Positions 34,728 to 44,234 are shown, numbered from the stretch's first letter. The stretch: 64,000 bases of DNA from JBFFMO01 sp041390025 (GCA_041390025.1 JAWKQR010000017.1:58848-122847); one strand, 5' to 3'. Numbers and translations: made by a program. The notes: generated from the letters alone by a model not told the origin.

Positions 34728-34864
34728 TTCTCCATGGGTAGGGTTGAGTAACCAAAATGGTCACATGAGACGCCCTGCTTCGAAGAATATTCACGAAATG
34801 TTGTCGCGCTTGCATCGGGTTGGCGGGGTTGCCACTATGCGGTTTCAAACAAGGAGAATCGGAC

Positions 34865-37123
34865 ATGCGAATGCCCATTTGGATCATGGTGTGTGTGGCT
34901 TTGCTCGCAGCGTGCAGCGACGACAAACCCACGACCAATGCCAACAATACAACGAACACAAACAACACGACGGGGCCAAACAACACCAACGGCACCAACA
35001 ACACAAATGGGTCGAACAACGGCACGAACAACATGACGACGGTGACCGTTGTGGATGCCGAGTTCGGCTTGGACGCCCGGCCATCCAACACAACCTGCGT
35101 TGCGCCGGAACGCCCCACGGCAACGTCAGGTATTGTTGCAGAACGGGTTTTCGGGAACCTGTCGTTCTCGGCTCCCGTGTGGGCCGAACAGGCACCGGGC
35201 GACCTTTCCCGTTGGTACGTCATCGAGCAGTCGGGTGTGATTCGCGTGTTCGAGAACACGCCGGACGTCAGCTCGGCTGGCCAATACGTCGACCTGCGCG
35301 ATCGCGTGGTTTCGGGCGGTGAGCGCGGCCTCTTGGGGATGGCGTTCCACCCGGATTGGCCAAACGTCAAGAAGGTCTATGTGTCGTACACCGCGAACGA
35401 CAATGGCCTCGTGTCCCGAATCTCGGAGCTCACGCCTACGGCGGACGGCACCGAGCTCGACAAGGCGACTGAGCGCATCATTTTGAGCACGTCACAGCCG
35501 TTCACGAATCACAACGGTGGGCAGATCTCCTTTGGTCCCGACGGCTTTTTGTACATCTCGCTGGGTGACGGTGGGTCTGCAAACGATCCCAACGGCAACG
35601 GGCAGAACGTCGACACGCTGTTGGGGTCGATGTTGCGCATCGACGTCAACACCGGCGATCCCTACGGCATCCCATCGGACAACCCTTTCGCCGCGGGCGG
35701 AGGCCGTCCCGAGATCTATGCGTGGGGCCTTCGGAACGTGTGGCGTTTCAGCTTTGACCGGGACACGGGAACGCTTTGGGCTGGCGACGTCGGCCAAAAT
35801 CAGTGGGAAGAGGTGGACATCATTCGTCGCGGCGGCAACTACGGCTGGAACGACAAAGAAGGGTTCCACTGCTTTGGCCAAAATCCGTGTGACAACGGGC
35901 CGTGGCTCGATCCCGAGACAGAGTACAGCCACGCCAACGATAACAAGTCGATCACCGGCGGGTTCGTTTACCGAGGGACCGCCATCCCCGAGCTCGTGGG
36001 GACGTACATCTTTGCAGACTACGTCTCGGGCCGCATTTGGGCCCTTGAGTACGACGCCGACAACAAGGGTCAAAACCGACTGCTGCTCGAGACCGGTCGC
36101 AACGTCGCTTCGTTCGCTCAAGACCTGAACGGCGAGCTGTATTTCATTGACTACGCCGGCGGAATCTACGCGATCAAAGGCACGAACCCGATGGGTGTGG
36201 ATACGTTCCCCAAGACGCTGTCAGCCACGGGTTGCGTGGACGCCAACGACCCCCGGAAGGTGGCCTCAGGTTTGATTCCTTACGCGCCGGTTGCGCCGTT
36301 CTGGTCGGACGGGGCCGAGAAACTGCGTTGGTTCGCGTTGCCCGAAGGCGGAAAGATCACGGTCAAAGACGACGGGGACTTTGATTTCCCGATCGGCACC
36401 GTGATCGTCAAATCCTTCAAGGTGGACGGCAAATTTGTGGAGACACGGCTGTTGGTACGCCACGACGACGGGGAGTGGGCCGGTTATTCGTACGAGTGGC
36501 GAAACGGCGAGACCGACGCGGACCTGTTGCCGGCGGGCAAGGTCGTCGAACTGCCCAATCAGCAAAAGTGGATCTACCCAAGCCGTGGGGAGTGCATGAC
36601 CTGCCACACGGCGGCGGCAGGACGAACGCTTGGGCCCGAGGTTCGACAGCTGAACGCGGACTTTGTGTACACGCAGGAGTCGGGCCCGAATCGCCGGTCG
36701 AACCAGATGGCGACCCTTGGACACATCGGCGTGCTTGAAAATCCCCCTGCAGACCTCGCCTCGGCGCCACGGTTGGTTGACCCATTCAACACCGCAGACA
36801 CCGCGGCCGCGGCCGACGCGTACATGCACACCAACTGTGCGGGATGCCATCGTTCCGACGCGGCCCTTCGTGTGAAATTCGACTTCCGGTCGGGGGTCGC
36901 GATGGCCGACCGTGGGATCTGCAACGTCGACCCTGTCGGCAGCGATCTTGGCGTGGATGGCGCAAAACTGCTGGTTCCCGGTCAACCTGACCTGTCGCTG
37001 ATGACTTTGCGAGCTGCACTTCGCGATGCCAATGGGATGCCGCCGTTGGGTTCTGACATCCATGACGCGCAAGGTGTGTCTTTGCTTCAGGATTGGATCA
37101 CGTCGGTTCAATCATGCGACTGA
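34865..37123 (+). CDS. PQQ-dependent sugar dehydrogenase-like lipoprotein with two CxxCH haem motifs
   Basis: 752 residues from the ATG at 34865, which has AAGGAGA upstream. Lipobox LLAACSDD and an Asn-rich linker come first. A six-bladed glucose/sorbosone dehydrogenase domain follows (ERGLLGMAFHPDWP, NHNGGQISFGPDGFLYISLGDGG, GWGLRNVWRFSFD-like, WAGDVGQNQWEEV, GGFVYRG). The last third contains GECMTCHT and HTNCAGCHR, two c-type haem-binding sites. The layout matches the HNE_0200-type conserved family. It probably oxidises a sugar or alcohol with PQQ and passes electrons to haem at the outer surface. Confidence 0.8.
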   Translation: MRMPIWIMVCVALLAACSDDKPTTNANNTTNTNNTTGPNNTNGTNNTNGSNNGTNNMTTVTVVDAEFGLDARPSNTTCVAPERPTATSGIVAERVFGNLSFSAPVWAEQAPGDLSRWYVIEQSGVIRVFENTPDVSSAGQYVDLRDRVVSGGERGLLGMAFHPDWPNVKKVYVSYTANDNGLVSRISELTPTADGTELDKATERIILSTSQPFTNHNGGQISFGPDGFLYISLGDGGSANDPNGNGQNVDTLLGSMLRIDVNTGDPYGIPSDNPFAAGGGRPEIYAWGLRNVWRFSFDRDTGTLWAGDVGQNQWEEVDIIRRGGNYGWNDKEGFHCFGQNPCDNGPWLDPETEYSHANDNKSITGGFVYRGTAIPELVGTYIFADYVSGRIWALEYDADNKGQNRLLLETGRNVASFAQDLNGELYFIDYAGGIYAIKGTNPMGVDTFPKTLSATGCVDANDPRKVASGLIPYAPVAPFWSDGAEKLRWFALPEGGKITVKDDGDFDFPIGTVIVKSFKVDGKFVETRLLVRHDDGEWAGYSYEWRNGETDADLLPAGKVVELPNQQKWIYPSRGECMTCHTAAAGRTLGPEVRQLNADFVYTQESGPNRRSNQMATLGHIGVLENPPADLASAPRLVDPFNTADTAAAADAYMHTNCAGCHRSDAALRVKFDFRSGVAMADRGICNVDPVGSDLGVDGAKLLVPGQPDLSLMTLRAALRDANGMPPLGSDIHDAQGVSLLQDWITSVQSCD

Positions 37124-38082
37124 TCCTCGCCGTTTTGCTTTTGGCTTCGATGCCCGCGTTTGCGGCCGACTCGCCGGGGGCGGGCATTCGGTCCGCATTT
37201 GACGCGGGGACGGGGGCGCTTGGTGCGCTGAAACGCTCCGGAGCCACGTTGGACACATACAGTGTCGCGGAGCGGTTGCCCGACGGCTCATGGCTGGTCG
37301 ACGCCCGCTTTGCGCTGGACGGCAACACCCTTCGCCTTCCAGTGAAGCTCAACGACGCGTTTGACCTTAGTTGGGCGCCGGTAAGCGAGTACGGTGATGC
37401 GCTCGTTGGGATGACCCGCAGCGGTGCCCTGCCCCAGGTCCAAGGCACACCCTGGGGCTCTCGGAAGCGTCTGCCCGCGTTTCCCGTGGTCGTGACCGGC
37501 AAACGGATTGTGACGGTGTTTGGCGTTATCCCGTTCGAACCCAGCCTGAAGGTCGAGCCCGACGAAACGTTGGTGTTACACACCCAACGTTGGATCCACG
37601 AGACCATGGCCGACGACCCCGCGCCTGCGTCGTTTGACGTGCTGGCCGCTGGGAATCTGGCGTGGATCGACGTCGTCCGAGTGGTCTATTCAATCAGCGC
37701 CACGGGCTTGTTCGAGATGAATTTTGTGGGCCCTGGCACGACGACGTTGGCATCGATTTCGGGGCTGTCCCCGGTCGTCTTCAGTCAGATGGCCGAGGTA
37801 CAAGGCGTCATCACACTCGGTGTCACCGCACTCAAAGACACGACGGGATTTCGGGTGGCGATTTCAGGAGCGCTGCAGGAGGCGTCGCCGAAAACCTGCG
37901 ACCCGGACCAGACGTTTTGTGCGTCGTCGAAGGCCGAGTTCGACCAAGGGCTGGGCGATGTGCCTGGTATCGCGAACGCGCGTTTTGTTGTTGCGCCTGA
38001 GTACGGGATGCCCTTTCAACGTGTTGTGGAGGTTACAGGATGGGCAAACGACATGCCGGTCTTAAGTATTGTTGCGCCTTAG
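37114..38082 (+). CDS. Hypothetical secreted protein, 322 aa
   Basis: Starts at ATG 37114, inside the end of the dehydrogenase gene (10-base overlap), and has signal peptide MRLILAVLLLASMPAFAAD. The mature protein is beta-rich with a motif VVAPEYGMPFQRVVEVTGW near its end. I recognise no family. The overlap suggests translational coupling with the dehydrogenase. Confidence 0.6.
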   Translation: MRLILAVLLLASMPAFAADSPGAGIRSAFDAGTGALGALKRSGATLDTYSVAERLPDGSWLVDARFALDGNTLRLPVKLNDAFDLSWAPVSEYGDALVGMTRSGALPQVQGTPWGSRKRLPAFPVVVTGKRIVTVFGVIPFEPSLKVEPDETLVLHTQRWIHETMADDPAPASFDVLAAGNLAWIDVVRVVYSISATGLFEMNFVGPGTTTLASISGLSPVVFSQMAEVQGVITLGVTALKDTTGFRVAISGALQEASPKTCDPDQTFCASSKAEFDQGLGDVPGIANARFVVAPEYGMPFQRVVEVTGWANDMPVLSIVAP

Positions 38083-38417
38083 CCGCCACGTGGGTTGGAT
38101 GCGCGAGCACCCCCAAAACCGTCGCCACACCGGCACCGAGCGACCCCACGGGCATCGCTTTGGCGTGGTGTGCCACGCGCTCCTTGGAGAAAGCGGACAT
38201 CGGAAATCAAGAACTGGAAACGATCGTGAAGTCTTGGGAAGATCCACAGGTACTTCGGGTGTTTCTAGACGGTGAGGAGTATCGTGCGGTTGTGGCCGAC
38301 GGCCTTGGCGACGAACTACGGCAAGCCGCGATTTTGACGATCGCACGCGCGGAGGGAACATGGGCAATCTCGCACATCGAATCTGGTCAAACCGACCTGC
38401 TATGGCCAACCTACTAA
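38040..38417 (+). CDS. Small putative lipoprotein, 125 aa
   Basis: The ATG at 38040 overlaps the preceding gene by 43 bases. The N-terminus KYCCALAATWVGCAST has a lipobox-like VGC. The mature part contains a helix and three strands (IGNQELETIVKSWEDPQVLRV, DLLWPTY). No family recognised. The following nuclease-like gene begins 58 bases before its stop, so 37114-39094 looks like one coupled set. Confidence 0.5.
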   Translation: MGKRHAGLKYCCALAATWVGCASTPKTVATPAPSDPTGIALAWCATRSLEKADIGNQELETIVKSWEDPQVLRVFLDGEEYRAVVADGLGDELRQAAILTIARAEGTWAISHIESGQTDLLWPTY

Positions 38418-39094
38418 ATATGCGCGCCGTCTTGGGCGGCGTGTTGGTGGGCTCGTTGCTTTGGAGCGCAGAACCCGCAGGGCCACATCCGGGCCTTAAG
38501 GACGACGCCTTGAAACAGGCGCTGCGCAAGGACCGAACGCATGAGGCCTTGTCGTTCAGCAAAGCCAAAATGTTGATCTACAGCCAAATCGACAACGAGG
38601 GCGGCGTCGTCATCGACCGCTATGCTGGCGAACGCATCAAGACCCAGCGCGTTCCCCTGCCCCACATCGCACAGCTGGACCATGCTTTTGCGCGGACGAA
38701 ACTTACCGACCCGAGCTCACAATCCGACCTGCATCAGCTGTTTGTGGTCGATGCCGAGGCACGTTTGGCACGCAACATTTTGCCGTTCTGCGACGTCTTG
38801 GTCCCGGCGTGGGAAAAAGGCGGTTCACGTGCGGGCGTCGATCGCCGGGCGCGCCCGTGTTTTGAGCCCCGTGACGAACAAAAGGGCGACACGGCCCGCG
38901 CCATGTTCTACACGAGCGTGATGTACAACCTTGAGATCGACCCCGCTCAAGAGAAAACCCTGCGGGCATGGAACGAGCGCGACAAGGTCGACGCACGTGA
39001 AAAAAAGCGCAACGACGCCATCGCCAAGGCGCAAAAGTCACGCAATCCCTTTGTCGATCATCCTGAGCTCGTCAAACGCATCGGCAATTTCTAA
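38360..39094 (+). CDS. Endonuclease I-family homologue lacking the catalytic His
   Basis: 244 residues if the ATG at 38360, which has GGAGG 5 bases upstream, is used; 38402 and 38420 are alternatives nearer the signal peptide. The C-terminal half matches the endonuclease I (EndA/Bsn) family: QSDLHQLFVVDAEARLARN, KGDTARAMFYTSVMYNLEID, and RKNDAIAKAQKSRNPFVDH-like. In active members a His stands in the EHxxP motif before this; here the place reads KTQRVPLPHI, with Arg in place of His. It is therefore probably inactive or altered. It is presumably exported. Confidence 0.7.
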   Translation: MGNLAHRIWSNRPAMANLLNMRAVLGGVLVGSLLWSAEPAGPHPGLKDDALKQALRKDRTHEALSFSKAKMLIYSQIDNEGGVVIDRYAGERIKTQRVPLPHIAQLDHAFARTKLTDPSSQSDLHQLFVVDAEARLARNILPFCDVLVPAWEKGGSRAGVDRRARPCFEPRDEQKGDTARAMFYTSVMYNLEIDPAQEKTLRAWNERDKVDAREKKRNDAIAKAQKSRNPFVDHPELVKRIGNF

Positions 39095-39110
39095 GCCCTC
39101 CTCTTTGGGT

Positions 39111-39160
39111 CGGCAACCTCCGGTTGCCGCATGGGCGAAGCCCGCACGGGCACTTCTTCC
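39111..39160. repeat. Copy B of dispersed palindromic repeat
   Basis: CGGCAACCTCCGGTTGCCG (perfect 7-bp arms) is followed by GGGCGAAGCCC. It shares the first two hairpins of copy A and the first of the tandem copies near 56.6 kb. Confidence 0.65.
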
Positions 39161-39214
39161 ATAGAACGGGAGCGAGTCAAACACGCGATGGATTTGCGAT
39201 TTGCTTCCTTGCAC

Positions 39215-39262
39215 TTGCCAATCATTCTACCGATTGGTAGTCATTTGCCTACCACTTGGTAG
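39215..39262 (+). promoter_or_regulatory. Promoter with two tandem TetR operators
   Basis: CTACCGATTGGTAG (39227-39240) and CTACCACTTGGTAG (39249-39262) are 14-base sites with arms CTACC/GGTAG, spaced 22 bases centre to centre, so on the same DNA face. A candidate -35 TTGCCA (39215-39220) and -10 TAGTCA (39238-39243) are 17 bases apart. The second site abuts the ATG at 39267, so the leader is very short. Confidence 0.75.
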
Positions 39263-39266
39263 AATA

Positions 39267-39872
39267 ATGATAAACACCATCCCAGATGAAATTCTTGATG
39301 CGGCCAACACCTTGTTCGCGCAACGTGGATACGACGGCACGTCGCTGCAGCTGATCGCAGACGCGGTCGGAATTCGTAAACCGTCGCTTTTGTACCACTT
39401 TTCGTCCAAAGAAGTGCTGCGTGACGCCGTATTGGCACGGGTGATGGAGCACTGGAACGACGTGCTCCCGAGCCTGCTAAACGCCGCAACGGGCGAACAT
39501 CGTTTCGACGCATTGGTGGGCGAGATGGTGGCATTTTTCGCCGACGATCCATCACGTGCGCGCCTGCTCTACCGTGAGTTCTTGGACCGTCCCGCCGAAA
39601 TGGCGACGCGCATGCACGAGTTCTTGAGCCCGTGGATTTCTATCTTGGCCGACTACGTCAGGCGCGGGCAGGCGGAGGGCCTTTTGCGACCCGACGTCGA
39701 CGCGGAAGCCTACGTCGCCAACGTCATACAAATGATCGTCGGCGGTGTCGCCACGGCACACGTTTTTGGTGTTCTAAATTCGGGTTCTTCATTCGACCAA
39801 CAAATCAAAGAAATTACGCGAACGGCCCGTACGGCGCTGTTCATCGACAATTTGGAGATCTCTCATGGGTAA
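39267..39872 (+). CDS. TetR-family transcriptional regulator
   Basis: 201 residues from the ATG at 39267; the upstream open frame crosses the operators and is rejected. The helix-turn-helix covers residues 7-50 (EILDAANTLFAQRGYDGTS, IADAVGIRKPSLLYHFSSKE). It overlaps the acyl-CoA dehydrogenase gene by eight bases. With two palindromes at its own start, it most likely represses itself and that dehydrogenase, with an acyl-CoA as inducer by analogy. Confidence 0.85.
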   Translation: MINTIPDEILDAANTLFAQRGYDGTSLQLIADAVGIRKPSLLYHFSSKEVLRDAVLARVMEHWNDVLPSLLNAATGEHRFDALVGEMVAFFADDPSRARLLYREFLDRPAEMATRMHEFLSPWISILADYVRRGQAEGLLRPDVDAEAYVANVIQMIVGGVATAHVFGVLNSGSSFDQQIKEITRTARTALFIDNLEISHG

Positions 39873-41772
39873 CTTCTACGCCGACAATGCAGACCTGCAA
39901 TTTCACATCGAAAAAGGCATTCATTGGAAGCCGTTGGTCGAGCTGACCGAAGACAAATTCAGCATGCCCGATGGCCACGCAAGTTTGGAGGATGCGCAGT
40001 ATTTCTACGGCGAGGTTTTGCAGATGGTTGGCCAGTTTGTGGCCGATGAGATTGCCCCTCGCGCTGCAGCGATTGACCACAACAAACCCAAGCTCGTGGA
40101 CGGGGAAGTCGTTCACCCCAAAGAGTTCACCGAGATTTTCGACCAAATTAGGGGCTTGGAGCTTCACGGACTCGGCGTTCCACGCGAACTCGGTGGCATG
40201 AACGCTCCGCACGTCATCACGATGGCCTGCGCCGAAATGTTTGCCCGCGCCGACGTGTCCGTCATGACACACCACAGTTTCCACTTCGGGATCGCGATGG
40301 CGTTGCTCGTCTATTCGATGTCGGAGGGCACGACCGAGTTCGAAGGCCGCCGTATCAAGTCGACACGGTTTGACAAAGAGATCCGTGAGATGCTCAGCGG
40401 AAAAGCCTGGGGTGCGATGGACATCACCGAGCCCGACGCAGGCAGTGATATGGCAGCGTTGCGCACCCGTGCAGAGCTCGACGAGGCTGGCGAGTGGCGG
40501 GTCACCGGCCAGAAAATCTTCATCACGTCGGGCCACGCAAAATACCACGTGGTCATCGCGCGTACGGAACCCGCCGACGAGAAAAAGATGGGACTCAACG
40601 GTTTGTCGACGTTCCTCGTCAAGGCCTACGAAGACCACGACGACGGCACACGCACCCGTTTTGCCGTGGTCGATCGGCTCGAGGAGAAACTTGGCCACCA
40701 TGGCTCGCCGACGTGCTCAGTCGTGTTTGAAAACGCTCCGGCGCAGCTCATCGGCGCGCGCGGCGACGGATTTCGACAGATGCTGTTGTTGATGAACAAT
40801 GCACGCATTGGTGTGGGATTTGAGGGCGTTGCGCTGTGCGTGGCGTCGACCCGGCTGGCGAAGGCCTATGCGGCCGAACGGCGCGCCTTTGGAAAAACCA
40901 TCGACCGCCACGAGATGATCGCCGACTACCTCGACGAGATGGAGACCACGACGGCAGGACTGCGCGCGTTGGGCTTTGCCTCGGCGTTTAACGAAGAGAT
41001 GGCCTTCCGACTCGGCATTGAACTTAACCGCACCCCAGACATGACCGAGCTTGAGCGAAAGCGCATTGAACGCCAGATGGCGCGCCATCGCGCGACGTCG
41101 CGAAGGTTTACGCCGCTGTTCAAGTATCAGGCCGCCGAGTCCGCCGTCGAGTTCGCCCGCCGATGCGTACAAATCCATGGTGGTGTGGGCTACACCCGCG
41201 AATACGGGGCCGAGAAGCTTTTGCGCGACGCGATGGTGATGCCGATTTACGAAGGCACGAGTCAGATTCAGGCGCTGATGGTCATGAAGGACACGCTTGG
41301 CGCCATCATGAAGGCGCCACAAGAGTTTGTGCGCCGGCTTGCACAGGCACGCTGGAAATCCGTCTCGCTTCGCGATCCCATGGCTCGCCGCGTGGCGCGG
41401 ATGGAATTGCATGTGCTGCAGGCGCAGCAACATCTGATTCAGAAGACCGCGATCGATAAGTTCAAGACGGTCAAGGACCGACCAATGACCGACTGGGTTG
41501 AGCTGATCAAGACGGACTGGGACCCCAAGCGTGACTTCGCGTTTGCGATGCTGCACGCCGAGCGCCTCACGCGCATGTTGGTCGACGAGGCGATCACCGA
41601 GATCCTGTTTGAGCAGGCACAGGAACATCCAGAACGTCGGGAGCTTTTGTCGCGGTTCATCGAGCGCGCTGAGCTTCGCAGCCGCGCGCTGCTCGATGAG
41701 ATCACGACCACCGGCGACCGCATGTTGCGGGCTCTGGCGGACAGCGAGAGTCTCGACGCCGGAAACGCGTAG
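39865..41772 (+). CDS. Acyl-CoA dehydrogenase (long form)
   Basis: 635 residues, longer than classical ACADs (about 380-400), with an extra N-terminal portion and a 150-residue C-terminal extension. Core motifs: WGAMDITEPDAGSDMAALRT (FAD-binding), GQKIFITSGHAKYHVV, RRAFGKTIDRHEMIADYLDEM, QIHGGVGYTREYGAEKLLRD, and MPIYEGTSQIQALMVMKD with the catalytic Glu. It introduces the alpha-beta double bond in acyl-CoA and reduces ETF, linking it to etfAB at 21-22.7 kb. It is translationally coupled to the preceding TetR gene. Confidence 0.92.
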   Translation: MGNFYADNADLQFHIEKGIHWKPLVELTEDKFSMPDGHASLEDAQYFYGEVLQMVGQFVADEIAPRAAAIDHNKPKLVDGEVVHPKEFTEIFDQIRGLELHGLGVPRELGGMNAPHVITMACAEMFARADVSVMTHHSFHFGIAMALLVYSMSEGTTEFEGRRIKSTRFDKEIREMLSGKAWGAMDITEPDAGSDMAALRTRAELDEAGEWRVTGQKIFITSGHAKYHVVIARTEPADEKKMGLNGLSTFLVKAYEDHDDGTRTRFAVVDRLEEKLGHHGSPTCSVVFENAPAQLIGARGDGFRQMLLLMNNARIGVGFEGVALCVASTRLAKAYAAERRAFGKTIDRHEMIADYLDEMETTTAGLRALGFASAFNEEMAFRLGIELNRTPDMTELERKRIERQMARHRATSRRFTPLFKYQAAESAVEFARRCVQIHGGVGYTREYGAEKLLRDAMVMPIYEGTSQIQALMVMKDTLGAIMKAPQEFVRRLAQARWKSVSLRDPMARRVARMELHVLQAQQHLIQKTAIDKFKTVKDRPMTDWVELIKTDWDPKRDFAFAMLHAERLTRMLVDEAITEILFEQAQEHPERRELLSRFIERAELRSRALLDEITTTGDRMLRALADSESLDAGNA

Positions 41773-41779
41773 CGTCCCG

Positions 41780-42752
41780 TCAGCCGTTGGCGAGAAATGC
41801 CGTCAGATGGTCGACAGCACGTGTGATTTGCATCTGACGGCGGTCCCGAAACTTCGGATGGATAATGCTGGCACGCTGCAGAACTCCACAACGTAATGCA
41901 GATCATCCTGAGCGCTCGAAACGCCGGGATGGCGCCGCAGGCGCTCGTCTGAAATCGGCAAGATCTCTCACGGTAGGCCGTGATCAGCGCGGCATGGGTC
42001 GCTTGGTCGGCATTTGCGTACTCAAACGACCCCAGCGTCACCGCGAAGTCGTACAAGAAATAGCCCATCCCGGCATCGTCAAAGTCGATGGGCACCGCAC
42101 CATCTGGGGTGAAAACGATGTTGCCCATGTGGAGATCCGCGTGGATCACATTGAAAACGTCCGGCCCACGCCCAAGCGTGTCGACGCGGCGGCGAATCAA
42201 GTCACGCGCGCGCTCGAATACCAACCGCTCGTCGTGCGCGAGCATGTCGAAATGTCCGCCCATCACCGGGTGCTCGCCGGTGAGCCCATCGACGTCCAAG
42301 GTGGCGCGTTCAAACTCAGGCGGTGGCGACCAACTCTGCACAAAGGTGTGCAAGGTCGCCAGAACACGACCGTACTCACGGGCATGCCGTGGACGAATCT
42401 TTCGGGCAAATTGACCCGCGGTCCACTTGAAGATTGCCACCCTTCGTGGCTCGGGCGCATCTGCGACGTGGACAAACTGGAGTCCTCGCACAGGCACAGG
42501 GGCGCGAATTCCGGCCTCCGCAAGCGCAGACAACCACATCAATTCGGACCGAATGGCCGCATCGGATTGATACCCAGCACGATGGACACGAACGAGGTAT
42601 TTCTCCCCGGCGTGCGTGAGGCAAAACGTTGTATTTTCCCCATGATGCAAGAATTTCAGTGGGCCGGGCATGCCCAAATCATGGACAAGTTCGGTTGTCG
42701 CCGCGCGAATGCGCGCGATCTGTTGGCGGTACGTCAGTTGTGTCCACGACAT
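41780..42752 (-). pseudogene. APH-type phosphotransferase, frameshifted near the 3' end
   Basis: The first 260 residues are an intact aminoglycoside-phosphotransferase/homoserine-kinase-type kinase: HHGENTTFCLTHAGEKYLVRVHR (P-loop and Lys), VIHADLHMGNIVF (catalytic HxDxxxxN) and VPIDFDDAGMGYFLYDFA (DFG-like). After ITAYRE, near 41985, the frame is lost. Conserved pieces reappear in other frames (IPAFRALRMICITLW, IIHPKFRDRRQMQ and a clean C-terminus ending FLANG at the stop 41780-41782), requiring about three indels in 170 bases. The original open frame runs on to 41439 only as antisense of the dehydrogenase. Substrate unknown. Confidence 0.7.
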
Positions 42753-42764
42753 CGATGTTCCGGG

Positions 42765-44177
42765 CTATTTGGCAGCGTCCAAACTCGCCCGGGATGGTAG
42801 CGACGGCAAGAACAAGAAGCCAAGCAGCGCGACGCCCGTCAAAACCAGAATGGAATTCGAGAATCTCGCGCCGGCCCCAAGGTCGAGCCCGATCCAGCTT
42901 AGCGTTTGTGCCGTTTGGAACTCCAAGGACGTCACCGACATGGCGACGCCGACCGCGCCACCGATGAAGAAAATCATCATGAACATGCCGGTACCGACGC
43001 CGATCTGCGTGGGCGGCACAATCTGCGACACGGCGCTGATGCAAGGTGTTTGAATCATGGCAAAACCGACGCCGTACAGCCCCATGCCAAGACCTACACC
43101 GTACAGGGCTCCGCCGGCGAAATAGGCCGTGACGAGATTCCCGAGCACGATAAACGTCATCCCGAACGCCACTGGGGGCCTTGGCCCAAACCGGTCGGCG
43201 AGTGCCCCTGCGCGGGGTGACAACAGCGCGATCGCGATGGCGCCGGGGAGCAGAACCGCGCCAATCATCGCAGGCGCGACGTGGTTGACCTCGGTCAGGA
43301 AAATTGGAACCAGCACAATCGTCCCGAAGCGTGTCGCATTGCTAACAAACGCGACAAAGGCGACAGCGAGGTAACGCAGATTGACCAGCACCGCAGGGGT
43401 GACAAACGGGGATTTCGCGTGGTGAATCCACACAAAAAAACCGATGTGGAACAACAGGGCCACACCGATATTGACCAGCAACGACGTGGTGATGCCGTGG
43501 TTGGATTCCAGAATATTAAAACTGTACATCGTCAACGCGATGGCCACACCAAGCAGGCCGGCGCCCACGAAATCAAAGTGCGTCTTCTCTCGGTCGTTGA
43601 GATACGACGGCAATATTTTCATCCCGATGAGCACGGCGGGGAGCACCAGTCCGGTGAAGACAAAGATCGACCGCCAGCCAAACCATTGCACGAGAATGCC
43701 GCCGAGGAAGGGCCCGATGCTCGCAGCTACCCCAACAACGCTGAGGATCACGCCCATCGCCTTGCCCCGCCGTTTCGCTGGGTAGACTTTGGCTACGATT
43801 GTGGATCCCAAGACGGGCATGGCTGCCGCACCCGCGCCCTGAAACAAGCGCAGCGCGATCGCGACCTCGATGCTCGGCGACATCGCGACGACCAACGACG
43901 TGGTCCCAAACAGGAACACACCCACCAGATACAGATTCTTGATTCCAAAAACATCGGCAAGGCGACCGTTGATGGCCGAGAAAATCCCGAACATCAACGT
44001 GTAACCCGTGACGATCCAACCATATGTGCCCTCGGTGACGTTGAATTCACGTCCGATGTACGGAAGGCCGACGTTGATCATGGTGCCGCTGACGACTGCC
44101 ATAAACACAACCGTCGAGAGCAAAACCAACAGATATGGGGAGTGCTCTAGTTCTTCGTCTACGCTTTGGGCAACCAT
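42765..44177 (-). CDS. DHA2 (EmrB/QacA-type) MFS transporter
   Basis: About 470 residues from the ATG at 44177; the frame can also start with TTG at 44216. Fourteen hydrophobic segments are visible. Motif A (NGRLADVFGIKN), motif B region (ALRLFQGAGAAAMPVLGSTIV) and motif C (GVAASIGPFLGGILVQ) place it in the 14-helix drug:proton antiporter family. It probably exports hydrophobic compounds. It lies 12 bases upstream of the phosphotransferase on the same strand, suggesting one transcript. Confidence 0.85.
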   Translation of the reverse strand: MVAQSVDEELEHSPYLLVLLSTVVFMAVVSGTMINVGLPYIGREFNVTEGTYGWIVTGYTLMFGIFSAINGRLADVFGIKNLYLVGVFLFGTTSLVVAMSPSIEVAIALRLFQGAGAAAMPVLGSTIVAKVYPAKRRGKAMGVILSVVGVAASIGPFLGGILVQWFGWRSIFVFTGLVLPAVLIGMKILPSYLNDREKTHFDFVGAGLLGVAIALTMYSFNILESNHGITTSLLVNIGVALLFHIGFFVWIHHAKSPFVTPAVLVNLRYLAVAFVAFVSNATRFGTIVLVPIFLTEVNHVAPAMIGAVLLPGAIAIALLSPRAGALADRFGPRPPVAFGMTFIVLGNLVTAYFAGGALYGVGLGMGLYGVGFAMIQTPCISAVSQIVPPTQIGVGTGMFMMIFFIGGAVGVAMSVTSLEFQTAQTLSWIGLDLGAGARFSNSILVLTGVALLGFLFLPSLPSRASLDAAK

Positions 44178-44234
44178 CTGAAACCTAGGGGCTTGGGCCT
44201 GTGCTAGATGCGCCAATCCCGTGGTTGGATTCGG

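Noticed and set aside
41439..41779. Extension of the phosphotransferase frame into the dehydrogenase gene
   Set aside because: The translation loses all kinase similarity and is antisense of the acyl-CoA dehydrogenase; a clean C-terminus exists in another frame at 41780.
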